Source of the DNA: UBA11855 sp964591705 | GTDB taxonomy: Archaea > Thermoproteota > Bathyarchaeia > Bathyarchaeales > Bathycorpusculaceae | Direction: 5' to 3' | Length of the DNA stretch: 64,000 bases | Assembly: GCA_964591705.1 (NCBI GenBank) | Contig: CAZQCX010000001.1 | Span: 50,399 to 114,398, forward strand | In this document: one piece after another, positions 16,852-24,084 of the stretch | How positions within the stretch are numbered: the stretch's first letter is position 1 | Layout: each line of letters starts with the position of its first letter | Made by a program: the position numbers and the translations under genes | Notes under the pieces: model-generated | Told to the model about the DNA's origin: nothing | Database searches by the model: none | The model's input: the letters and a program-made list of their open reading frames with translations, nothing else

Positions 16852-16901
16852 ACCTGCTCACATTTGCATAGAAGTATTCCAAATCTACAATTTAACCTAT
16901 G

Positions 16902-16911
16902 CTAGCAAGCT
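16902..16911. repeat. Target-site duplication, left copy (10 bp)
   Basis: CTAGCAAGCT directly abuts the left terminal inverted repeat and is found again at 18148-18157 next to the right end. A 10-base duplication marks a transposition event. Confidence 0.8.
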
Positions 16912-16927
16912 GAGGTTGTCGGCTAAT
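16912..16927 (+). repeat. Left terminal inverted repeat
   Basis: GAGGTTGTCGGCTAAT, the exact reverse complement of 18131-18146. Similarity ends after 16 bases. Confidence 0.85.
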
Positions 16928-16961
16928 TCTGTTTTAGGCAACTTCACATGCTAGTTCTTTT

Positions 16962-17949
16962 TTGAAGAGAAGTCTTGGTCAAAAAAACGCAAGAGTAAGC
17001 ATAAGCGGTGGAAATCGGCATTGGCAACTCTATGATTTGGCGTGTGCAAGAGAGCTTTCAGCAGTCATCAGCGAATTAACCAGGCTAGTGGACCAGCAAG
17101 GCGGCCCTGGCGCAAACCCGAAAGAGGCAGACCACCAGGCCACTCGCCTAAGAAGATGGGCGTCATATGCATCCTGTGCGTCCTGGGCCTCTCCTACAGA
17201 AACATGCAGTCACTGCTAAGCTAAATATGCTTAAGCTTCCCTGGAGCGAGCCCCTTCCAGACCACCGCACCATACAAGACGCGTTCAAACGCATACCTGA
17301 AGAATACTTCAAACAATTGCTGGAGTAAAGCGCACAACTATGCATTGCCCAGTCAGGCTGGAAAAAAGGAGTGGTTGCACCAGACAGTACAAGGGTCCTG
17401 ACAGATCGCTGTCAGACTGTTGAGGTAAAAATGAAGAAAACCCGCAAGCGCATCATCGTCAAGTTCCTTGTCATAGCTATTCTCGACTACAACATCATAT
17501 TGGCGTCGAAGGTGGCGAGCAAGCACGCGGGTGACTCGCCCACGTTTAGGCAACTGTTCAGGGTTCTGCCGCAGATGGAAGGCAGCATCCTTGACGGTGA
17601 TAAAGCGTATGATTCTGACGTTAACTGCAGATTAGCCTGTGAAAAGGGTATGAAGCCCAACATCAAGCGACGGGAGACGAAGGGAACAAACAGGGGGGTA
17701 CGGTTTAGAAAAAAAGCAGCAAAAGAGTTTGACAAAGCGCTTTATCGTTGGAGAGGGCTGGTTGAAGGCATTTTCGACGCACAGGAAACGGAGAATGGTC
17801 TTCGGACAAGGTGTAGGCTTAGACGTGTGCAGAGGAAGTGGGGTCTTGCTTTGAGCGTTGGTCATAACCTGGCTGTGTATAACAGGCTCAAGTGCGCGAG
17901 GCAGCTAAGCATAGAGCTCAAACCGATTCTTGCTGACATGGAAGCATAA
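16962..17949 (+). pseudogene. DDE transposase, broken in three places
   Basis: The coding path changes frame. From 16962 comes an N-terminal stretch (NRHWQLYDLACARELSAV), then by about 17100 the frame of 17042-17224 continues it (RKPERGRPPGHSPKK, LGLSYRNMQSLL). From about 17226 a third frame runs (LPWSEPLPDHRTIQDAFKR) through an in-frame TAA at 17326-17328 to the end at 17949. The last part holds APDSTRV, the second acidic motif LDGDKAYDSDV and the final block YRWRGLVEGIFDA. This gives two frameshifts and one stop relative to a full transposase. The 192-residue C-terminal frame from 17371 is the only long intact piece. Confidence 0.8.
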
Positions 17950-18130
17950 GCTAAATAACGAAATTTGCTCCAATTTCTCAGGGAACATCTTCGGTCTATT
18001 TTTCGCTTGTAAAATCAACGGCTCAAAAAGAAGCCGTCAGAAGATTGAGAACCAAACAGAAAACGATTAGTCTTAAGAAAGAACGCATTAAATACTCAGA
18101 ACCTCCTCATACCACATATACACTGAATTG

Positions 18131-18146
18131 ATTAGCCGACAACCTC
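18131..18146 (-). repeat. Right terminal inverted repeat
   Basis: ATTAGCCGACAACCTC, the reverse complement of the left end at 16912-16927. Confidence 0.85.
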
Positions 18147-18147
18147 T

Positions 18148-18157
18148 CTAGCAAGCT
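18148..18157. repeat. Target-site duplication, right copy (10 bp)
   Basis: CTAGCAAGCT, identical to 16902-16911, one base beyond the right terminal repeat. Confidence 0.8.
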
Positions 18158-18180
18158 TCACGTGCTGATAATTAGTGAAC

Positions 18181-18699
18181 TTAAGTTGCGAGTTTTCTGG
18201 AGGTATCAATATCCACATATCTCCCATGAAACCCCCTCAACGAACCGAGTACCATGCTAATCTCTTCCGCGACCGTTGGTTTGTCCAGTGCCAAGAGATT
18301 TCTGAACCTTATGAAAGTTACCCGCTCTCTTCCTTGGACAAAAGAGTTGTATTCTTCTTCTGATTCGAAGCAACTTTCTTTCCCATATCTTGCCCACATT
18401 TCTTCTCTTTCACCCTTCAAGCGTTCGATGAAATCCGCAGCGCCTCGTATTTGCATGATAGGTTTCTTGACATAGAATATGACTCTCATTGTTCGGGTAG
18501 GTCCGACTTGACCTTTGCGAACGAAGGCGAGTGTTTCCCTATTGTCGATGCAACGCTGACGAATCCTGTTCCAATATTTCTCATCCATGACGAGGATAAA
18601 GGCGTAGCCTTTGTCCTTCAATAGAATTAACTCCTGTCGCTCAGTACTGTAGTTGCAGTATGAAATAACAGTTGCGGAGTGATCAGATCTCGGGTACAC
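18181..18699 (-). CDS. DUF365-like PUA/EVE-fold protein
   Basis: A 172-residue protein. Residues about 71-140 contain MRVIFYVKKPIMQIRGAADF, MWARYGKESCFESEEEYNSF and RVTFIRFRNLLAL. That order is what I know from the archaeal DUF365 family, which belongs to the PUA/ASCH/EVE fold of RNA- or modified-base-binding proteins. The N-terminal GYAFILVMDEKYW also fits that fold. The true start may be some residues downstream of 18699. It ends 34 bases outside the insertion sequence, so its 3' region was narrowly missed by the insertion. Confidence 0.65.
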   Translation of the reverse strand: MYPRSDHSATVISYCNYSTERQELILLKDKGYAFILVMDEKYWNRIRQRCIDNRETLAFVRKGQVGPTRTMRVIFYVKKPIMQIRGAADFIERLKGEREEMWARYGKESCFESEEEYNSFVQGRERVTFIRFRNLLALDKPTVAEEISMVLGSLRGFHGRYVDIDTSRKLAT

Positions 18700-18971
18700 T
18701 CGTAGGTCACAAGAACTGTTTTCCCCATGGTGGTTGATTGCACTTAGATTGCCAATTGTCAGGCGTTAATGGTGGGTCAGGGGGTGTTACATTTAGGTTT
18801 TTTCATCAACAAACTCGCATACTTCACTGGGCAGCTTTTTTAATGAATTATTAAAAAAAACATTCGCATTGGGGACCCCGGTGAGGTCAGGCATGATGTT
18901 TTCGGAGGAATAGCTTTTTCTTCACTGCTTTCCTTAGGTTATGAAATATAAGAAACGCGTTCGTGAGTCAT
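18700..18971. other. AT-rich intergenic region with a hairpin
   Basis: A 272-base spacer between divergent genes. It holds a dyad TTTTTTAAT / ATTAAAAAA (18836-18844 and 18850-18858, loop of five) and a GC-rich stretch (GGGGACCCCGGTGAGG near 18870). The promoter of the gene at 18972 is also here. No known RNA family was recognised. Confidence 0.4.
18944..18951 (+). promoter_or_regulatory. TATA-like box for the gene at 18972
   Basis: AAATATAA 21-28 nt before the ATG at 18972, the classic spacing for a leaderless archaeal gene. It also argues against the frame start at 18963. Confidence 0.5.
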
Positions 18972-19304
18972 ATGAAGGTGGAGGAATTTAAAGCTCTGAC
19001 TGACTCGGTCAAGGCGTTGAGCAAAGATCGCGCCGCATTGGCGAATTCGATAAGCGGCGCGACGCGTGGTGTGGGAGGAACCAAGAAACTCTGGAAAAAC
19101 GGAAGCAAACCTTTTCTCATTAAGGCGGGTTTGGCTCTTTTGGTTTTCCCGGAACCAATCGTCAGTGATGCCCTCGGTACGTTCTTGCTTGCTGCCGGTG
19201 CAGTGCAGGAAGGAGTCAAACGCCAAGCGGTCTATGTTGATGATTTACCTAAAGCTTTCCAGAGTGCAATGCGCAACCTCAAGAATGCCAAAGATACCGT
19301 TTAG
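18972..19304 (+). CDS. Small hypothetical membrane-associated protein (110 aa)
   Basis: Begins with a charged helix (KVEEFKALTDSVKALSKDRAAL). A hydrophobic central region follows (about residues 50-75, AGLALLVFPEPIV and GTFLLAAGAV) that can span or lie in the membrane. The polar tail may be helical. No family recognised. An antisense frame (18939-19226) covers the same bases, but this strand has the better promoter. The ribbon-helix-helix gene follows after 71 bases. Confidence 0.6.
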   Translation: MKVEEFKALTDSVKALSKDRAALANSISGATRGVGGTKKLWKNGSKPFLIKAGLALLVFPEPIVSDALGTFLLAAGAVQEGVKRQAVYVDDLPKAFQSAMRNLKNAKDTV

Positions 19305-19326
19305 ACTTCTATAGCATAATTAAAGT

Positions 19327-19334
19327 CTTATATT
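19327..19334 (+). promoter_or_regulatory. TATA-like box for the ribbon-helix-helix gene
   Basis: CTTATATT 42-49 nt before the ATG at 19376. Transcription would start near 19357, just ahead of the GGGGAGAA ribosome site at 19363-19370. Confidence 0.45.
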
Positions 19335-19375
19335 TGCCACATGTTATCTACCTAAAACAATAGGGGAGAAGACCG

Positions 19376-19528
19376 ATGAAACTAGTAACAGTCCTGTTGC
19401 CAGAAGCTTATCTCGAAGGTTTGGATGAGTTAGTAAGAGCAAACATGTACCCAAGCAGGAGTTCAGTTATCAGGTCTGCAGTTAGAGACTTGCTCAAGAA
19501 AGAACTTTGGGAAAAACGCGGACGGTAG
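19376..19528 (+). CDS. Ribbon-helix-helix DNA-binding protein (50 aa)
   Basis: A 50-residue product: one beta strand (MKLVTVLLPEAYL), helix A (EGLDELVRANMYP), then SRSSVIRSAVRDLLKKELW for helix B. This is the CopG/NikR-N type ribbon-helix-helix fold, which works as a dimer with the strand in the DNA major groove. The S-R-S-x-x-I-R turn is well preserved. It has its own promoter and a strong GGGGAGAA ribosome site 5 bases before the ATG. No toxin-like partner follows, so a stand-alone repressor is more likely than an antitoxin. The target is unknown. Confidence 0.85.
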   Translation: MKLVTVLLPEAYLEGLDELVRANMYPSRSSVIRSAVRDLLKKELWEKRGR

Positions 19529-19565
19529 TTACTTCGGACCAATTTCCTTTGCGCCGAGTTCGTTC

Positions 19566-20321
19566 TTATGCCGACGCTATTTTCTTTGCAGCCGCTGAAG
19601 GGTCATCTGCCATAGTAATCTCTCTCCCAACGATGAGATAGCGCGCACCTGCCTTTCGCACTGTTGCCACTAGCCCACCTTGCACGCCAACTCCTGGCGA
19701 ATAGATCGGTATCTTTCCTTCCAAAATTTCCTTAATTTCGCGGATCTTCTCTGGCACAGTTGCACCGACGACAACACCGTCAGCGTGCCACTTAAGAGCT
19801 TTTTTCGCAAACAGCGCATATTGTGGCATTCTGGCACCGGTCTCGTCTATTATTGTCTGCCCATAGCCCTCGGTTGCGCCTCTGTGGCTCATGTACGAGA
19901 GCAGGATAACGCCTCGTCCGCGTTTTCTAGCTATCTCAAAAATTGGCTGCAAACCATCTTTCCAACCCACAAACGGATTAGCTATCAGCGCATCGAATCC
20001 CGCCTCATAGTAGTACTCAGCTATTACTTGGTTGGTAGCCCCAATGTCGTTGACTTTGCAATCCATTATAGCGAGGAGACCTTCAGCATGGGCTTTCTCG
20101 ACAAGGGACCGCACGCCATCGAAGGTGCCGAGAGGAAGAACTAAGTGGTGGTTGATTTTGACGGCACATACATGCGGTTGAACCGCCTCTAATAGGGCTC
20201 CTGCCCTGGAAACAAGCAAGTTGCGTTCTCTTGGGTCTTGAAAAGGAAAGTCTAGCGCTAGTATTACGTCTGAACATTTCTCAATTGAGGTCTTTTCAAT
20301 CTTCTCCTTGAATGGTAACAC
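19566..20321 (-). CDS. pyrF: Orotidine-5'-phosphate decarboxylase
   Basis: Last step of UMP synthesis. The TIM-barrel product of about 251 residues has ILALDFPF at the first strand, the catalytic DCKVNDIGAT (Lys and Asp residues of the DxKxxD motif) and the phosphate-binding GVGVQGG and YLIVGREI near the C-terminus. A GTG at 20321 with AAAGGAG just upstream is the best start; the TTG at 20351 would add ten residues. It diverges from the EamA gene; other pyrimidine genes are not nearby. Confidence 0.92.
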   Translation of the reverse strand: MLPFKEKIEKTSIEKCSDVILALDFPFQDPRERNLLVSRAGALLEAVQPHVCAVKINHHLVLPLGTFDGVRSLVEKAHAEGLLAIMDCKVNDIGATNQVIAEYYYEAGFDALIANPFVGWKDGLQPIFEIARKRGRGVILLSYMSHRGATEGYGQTIIDETGARMPQYALFAKKALKWHADGVVVGATVPEKIREIKEILEGKIPIYSPGVGVQGGLVATVRKAGARYLIVGREITMADDPSAAAKKIASA

Positions 20322-20401
20322 TGTTGCTCCTTTCCTGCCCTCACAGCGCAACCGATACCTTTATTGTTTCTGCCTTAAAAACTGAGGAGACAAGTGAAGA
20401 G

Positions 20402-21295
20402 ATGATTGGAGAACTGGCGGCATTAGGCGCAGCGATCAGTTGGGCTGTGGCTCCCACGCTCTATAAGAAAGCATTACTGAATACCAATCCGATTTCAGCC
20501 AACATTGTTAGATGCGGGTCTAACGTGGCGGTCCTTGCTGTGATACTAGTCGCGATCGGAGGAACTTCAGCTTTAGGGATGTTATCACTAGATATCGTTG
20601 TAATCGTAGCCTCAAGCGGCATAATAGGACTAGGGTTAGGGGATACATTCTACATGTTCGGACTAAAATCCATAGGTGTTTCAAAAGCTGTTCCACTAGC
20701 TGCAACATACCCGCTCTTCAGCTTTCTGTGGTCCATTCTCTTGGGCGAATACGTGGATCTGTCAGCGATTGTTGGAGCTGTGGTAATCCTGTTTGGCATC
20801 TGTCTTCTGGGCAAGCGCAAAAAAAATGACGCTGTCGGTAACAATCAATTCTCTTCAAAGGGCATGGTTGCCAGTTTGGCAGCTGCTGTATTCTGGTCTG
20901 TTAGCGTAACGCTTATGAGTGTCGCTGTTTCGCGGTTGGGAACCAATAGCCTAGATGCAAATTTTGCTGCAGTCGTGTTTAGGTTGGTTCCACTCTCCAT
21001 TCTACTATTTGCGTTTTCTCCTTTGCTAGACAAAAAAAAGGAATTTCTCAAGATGCACTGCAGTACCGTTATTCTGCTCTGTATCGGCGGTCTCGTAGCC
21101 AATGGAATTGGCTGGCTGTTGATGAACTTCAGTTTCCTGAACACGGTTGGGTCTCAGGCAATTCCGATTTCTTCTGCAGCTCCTTTATTCTCCGCATTGG
21201 CTGGCTTCGTTCTCTTCCGTGAGAAGGCAACTGTCGAGAACGTAATGGGCGTATTCGCCGTTTTCTTAGGTGTTTCGCTGATTTTCGCGGGTTGA
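20402..21295 (+). CDS. EamA-family (DMT) transporter
   Basis: A 297-residue membrane protein of the drug/metabolite transporter superfamily, with two EamA repeats of five helices each: GELAALGAAISWAVAPTLYKKAL starts the first, GMVASLAAAVFWSVSVTLMSVAV the second. Each repeat ends with a helix typical of the family (GAVVILFGICLLGKRKK, GVFAVFLGVSLIFAG). The likely role is export of an amino acid or other small metabolite; the substrate cannot be told. The ATG at 20402 matches the normal family N-terminus; the frame from 20312 adds 30 unlikely residues. Confidence 0.88.
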   Translation: MIGELAALGAAISWAVAPTLYKKALLNTNPISANIVRCGSNVAVLAVILVAIGGTSALGMLSLDIVVIVASSGIIGLGLGDTFYMFGLKSIGVSKAVPLAATYPLFSFLWSILLGEYVDLSAIVGAVVILFGICLLGKRKKNDAVGNNQFSSKGMVASLAAAVFWSVSVTLMSVAVSRLGTNSLDANFAAVVFRLVPLSILLFAFSPLLDKKKEFLKMHCSTVILLCIGGLVANGIGWLLMNFSFLNTVGSQAIPISSAAPLFSALAGFVLFREKATVENVMGVFAVFLGVSLIFAG

Positions 21296-21334
21296 GAGTC
21301 GCATCTCACCTCGGCTCGTGAGGAACGCTACAGT

Positions 21335-21342
21335 TTTATATA
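21335..21342 (+). promoter_or_regulatory. TATA box for the HTH regulator at 21376
   Basis: TTTATATA, the strongest TATA match in the window, 34-41 nt before the ATG. A GGAG ribosome site follows at about 21364-21367. Confidence 0.55.
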
Positions 21343-21375
21343 TCATCTTTAGAGTGATGCACAAGGAGTAAATAC

Positions 21376-22143
21376 ATGTCTGTCTCGCCTAGCGTTAGAG
21401 AGGTTTTGGCGCGTCGTATTGCTGGCGAAATTATCCTTTCGAGCAAGCCAGGTGCAACCCTGCGCAAATGGCGAGAGCTCTTCACAGTTTCACAGATCAG
21501 TCTAAGCAAAAAGATGACGCTCTCCAGCTCAGTCATAAGTGACTATGAGAGTGGACGGAGGAAGAATCCAGGCGCACGTTTCATCCGTAGATTCGTGCTT
21601 TCGCTTTTACAGATTGATGAGGAAAAGGGTAGCCGTTTCATCCGCGAGTTCGCTAGACTGACGAGCTCACCTAGTATGGCTGTTATCGACCTGCGCGAGT
21701 TTCCTATCCCTGTTCGGGTTGAGTATTTGTGCAGAGCAATTCAAGGTGAAGTTGTCGCTGTTAAAGACAAATACGTCAAGGAAGTGAATGGCTACACAGT
21801 AGTTGACAGCAGAAAAGTCGTCGAAACACTTTCTGGCTTGGAGTATGTTCAGCTTTTCGGGGCCACAACTGAACGGGCATTGATCTTCACAAATGTGGAT
21901 GGCGGAAGCCTGCCAATGATGATCGTCCGGGTCAGTAACCTGAAGCCTCGCGTCGTGGTTTTTCATCGCACACCGCCTGACGAGCATGCTGTTAAGCTTG
22001 CAGAGTTCGAGCAGATACCGCTGATATTTTCTGCAGCTGAAAGTGTTGAGCAGCTGGTGAAATCACTGCGCAAACTGTATCGAATTGCACTGCGCGTGAA
22101 GCTGGGCAGGCGAGTGCGACCGCCGCCTAAGATCAGCGCGTAG
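21376..22143 (+). CDS. XRE-type HTH transcriptional regulator (COG1709-like)
   Basis: A 255-residue protein. The helix-turn-helix at about residues 35-90 includes LRKWRELFTVSQISLSKKM and SSSVISDYESGRRKNPG, a clear XRE/Cro pattern. The rest (about 100-240) is a ligand-binding-like region with GEVVAVKDKYVKEVNGYTVV, YVQLFGATTERALIFTNVDGG and IPLIFSAAESVEQLVKSL. This is the build of the archaeal COG1709 regulators. It has a strong promoter of its own and lies upstream of ilvD in the same direction, so a role in branched-chain regulation is possible but unproven. Confidence 0.85.
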   Translation: MSVSPSVREVLARRIAGEIILSSKPGATLRKWRELFTVSQISLSKKMTLSSSVISDYESGRRKNPGARFIRRFVLSLLQIDEEKGSRFIREFARLTSSPSMAVIDLREFPIPVRVEYLCRAIQGEVVAVKDKYVKEVNGYTVVDSRKVVETLSGLEYVQLFGATTERALIFTNVDGGSLPMMIVRVSNLKPRVVVFHRTPPDEHAVKLAEFEQIPLIFSAAESVEQLVKSLRKLYRIALRVKLGRRVRPPPKISA

Positions 22144-22294
22144 ATTCATCAGTAGCAATTGTGATAATTCCTGCGCAATTTGCTCACATTGACCTCAGAT
22201 TACTTGAACGTGACCTATACCTGCCCCTGATTAGTCGTCAGAAGACCACTCTGTACCACTTCACAAATAGCGTCTCAGAACTCTGGCAAAACGC

Positions 22295-22302
22295 CTTAAA
22301 TT
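22295..22302 (+). promoter_or_regulatory. ilvD: TATA-like box for ilvD
   Basis: CTTAAATT 50-57 nt upstream of the ilvD ATG at 22352. Transcription would start near 22325 with a leader of about 27 nt. Confidence 0.4.
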
Positions 22303-22351
22303 CCACTTGCAACATAGTTGTAACAAACAAACTCAAGAGGTACGAGAGAAC

Positions 22352-23980
22352 ATGAGAAGCGACGAAATGAAACAAGGTATTGAGCGTGCAGCTCATCGTT
22401 CACTGTTGAAAGCAGTTGGCTTAACTGATGCCGATATGTCCAAACCGTTTATTGGCATTGCAAACAGCTACACCACAATCGTACCTGGGCATATACATCT
22501 GAGGCAACTCGGGGAGGCGGTGAAAGAAGGAATCGTTGCCGCAGGAGGAACGCCACTCGAATTCAACACAATCGCCGTTTGTGACGGTCTTGCGATGGGG
22601 CACGAAGGAATGCGCTACTCTCTGCCAAGTCGCGAACTCATAGCTGATTCTGTGGAGGTAATGGCACAGGCACATCGCTTGGACGGACTAGTTCTCATCA
22701 GCAATTGCGACAAAGTCACGCCTGGCATGCTTATGGCAGCAGCGCGCTTAGACCTACCAGCAATATTTTTGACAGGTGGCGCAATGGCATCTGGCGTGTT
22801 AGGTAACGAGAAAGTCGGAGTCAACACCGTTTTTGAAGCTATGGGCAGAGTTTACGCTGGAAAAATGATGCCGGAAGAGCTGAAACTTTTAGAAAACGCT
22901 GCATGCCCTGGCTGCGGATCGTGCAATGGAATGTTCACGGCCAACACCATGGCGTGCCTAACCGAAGCTTTAGGCATCTCACTACCGGGGTGTGCTACGG
23001 CTTTGGCAAACAGTGCTAAGAAACAGCGCATTGCCAAAGAAACAGGTCAACAAATCGTGCACCTTGTCAGGGATGACCTGCTTCCCTCACGAATCCTAAC
23101 TGACAGAGCGTTTGAGAATGCCATCGTTGTTGACATGGCACTCGGCGGCAGCACAAACAGCGTGCTGCATCTTTCGGCAATCGCGAAAGAGGCAGGCATC
23201 AAGCTTTCGCTGTCAAAATATGATGAACTAAGCAGAAAAGTTCCCCACCTCTGCAGTATGATACCAAGCGGCTCTTACGACATTGAGGACTTGGATAACG
23301 CAGGAGGAATTCCAACGGTGATGAAGGAACTTGAGCCAATGTTGCATGTTGATGCGCTAACCGTGACAGGAAAGGTGATTGCTGAAAACTTGGAGACCGC
23401 TTCGGTTACAAGCAGCGAAGTCATTCGTCCTCTAACCAATCCTGTTCATGCGACGGGTGGAATCGCGATTTTGAGCGGAAATCTTGCGCCTGATTGCGCA
23501 GTTGTCAAAACTGTGGCTGTGTCAAAGGGGATGCTCAAGCATGTTGGTCCTGCACGTGTGTTTGACTCTGAGCGCGAGGCTGTTGAAGCTATGCGTAGAC
23601 GTTTGATCCAAGCTGGAGATGTCGTGGTTATTCGTTATGAGGGTCCTGTGGGCGGTCCGGGTATGCCTGAGATGCTTGTTCCAACTGCCACAATTTCGGG
23701 TATGGGTTTGAGTGATTCTGTAGCTCTGATCACGGACGGCCGTTTCTCTGGGGCTACTCGAGGTCCTTGTATTGGTCATATTGCTCCCGAAGCGGCCGTG
23801 GGGGGTCCTATTGCGATTCTGCGTGATGGAGATATGATCGAGATTGACATTTCAGGTGGAAAGCTGAACGTAAGGTTGCAGAAATCAGAGATTTCTCGTC
23901 GGTTGACATCATGGAAGCCTAGACCACGGAAGATTACCAAGGGATATCTGAGCAGATACATACCAACATCCATTGAATAG
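22352..23980 (+). CDS. ilvD: Dihydroxy-acid dehydratase
   Basis: Dehydrates 2,3-dihydroxy-isovalerate and its methylvalerate homologue to the 2-keto acids of valine and isoleucine, using an iron-sulfur cluster. The 542-residue product contains the cluster cysteines in ISNCDKVTPGM and ACPGCGSCNGMF, plus the C-terminal signatures GRFSGATRGPCIGHIAPEA and YEGPVGGPGMPEM. The ATG at 22352 (MRSDEMKQG) matches the usual N-terminus; the frame opens earlier at 22307. It stands alone, 104 bases before the first LeuA-type gene. Confidence 0.95.
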   Translation: MRSDEMKQGIERAAHRSLLKAVGLTDADMSKPFIGIANSYTTIVPGHIHLRQLGEAVKEGIVAAGGTPLEFNTIAVCDGLAMGHEGMRYSLPSRELIADSVEVMAQAHRLDGLVLISNCDKVTPGMLMAAARLDLPAIFLTGGAMASGVLGNEKVGVNTVFEAMGRVYAGKMMPEELKLLENAACPGCGSCNGMFTANTMACLTEALGISLPGCATALANSAKKQRIAKETGQQIVHLVRDDLLPSRILTDRAFENAIVVDMALGGSTNSVLHLSAIAKEAGIKLSLSKYDELSRKVPHLCSMIPSGSYDIEDLDNAGGIPTVMKELEPMLHVDALTVTGKVIAENLETASVTSSEVIRPLTNPVHATGGIAILSGNLAPDCAVVKTVAVSKGMLKHVGPARVFDSEREAVEAMRRRLIQAGDVVVIRYEGPVGGPGMPEMLVPTATISGMGLSDSVALITDGRFSGATRGPCIGHIAPEAAVGGPIAILRDGDMIEIDISGGKLNVRLQKSEISRRLTSWKPRPRKITKGYLSRYIPTSIE

Positions 23981-24052
23981 CTGATTTGTCTAATGCAAAA
24001 ACACAGAATCGCCGAGACCATTTCCTACCGTGGAGTTTCACAAATCGTAAAT

Positions 24053-24060
24053 CTTATATC
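24053..24060 (+). promoter_or_regulatory. TATA box for the first LeuA-type gene
   Basis: CTTATATC 25-32 nt before the GTG at 24085, the spacing of a leaderless transcript. Confidence 0.5.
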
Positions 24061-24084
24061 TCCGCGGCTATCTTAGGTTTGTGA

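Larger units (their letters stand above)
16912..18147. mobile_element. Degenerate insertion sequence, about 1.24 kb, with intact ends
   Basis: Bounded by a perfect 16-bp terminal inverted repeat (16912-16927 and 18131-18146) and flanked by a 10-bp direct repeat. Inside is one transposase gene broken by two frame changes and a stop, plus about 200 bases of non-coding sequence at the right end. The transposase is of the DDE class, like IS4/IS5-type archaeal elements. The ends and target duplication are intact while the gene is not, so the element is not autonomous but could be moved in trans. Confidence 0.85.

Noticed and set aside
17371..17949. Stand-alone functional gene of 192 residues
   Set aside because: It is the C-terminal part of a transposase that continues upstream through a stop and two frame changes, inside an element with clear ends.
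18939..19226. Minus-strand 95-codon frame opposite the gene at 18972
   Set aside because: The plus-strand frame has a TATA box at leaderless spacing and a sensible hydrophobic pattern; the minus frame has neither.
19376..19528. Antitoxin of a toxin-antitoxin pair
   Set aside because: The next gene is pyrF on the other strand and the previous one is a membrane-associated protein unlike known toxins.
22161..22355. 64-codon frame before ilvD as a leader peptide
   Set aside because: No run of Val, Leu or Ile codons and no attenuator hairpins; the ilvD TATA-like box lies inside it.
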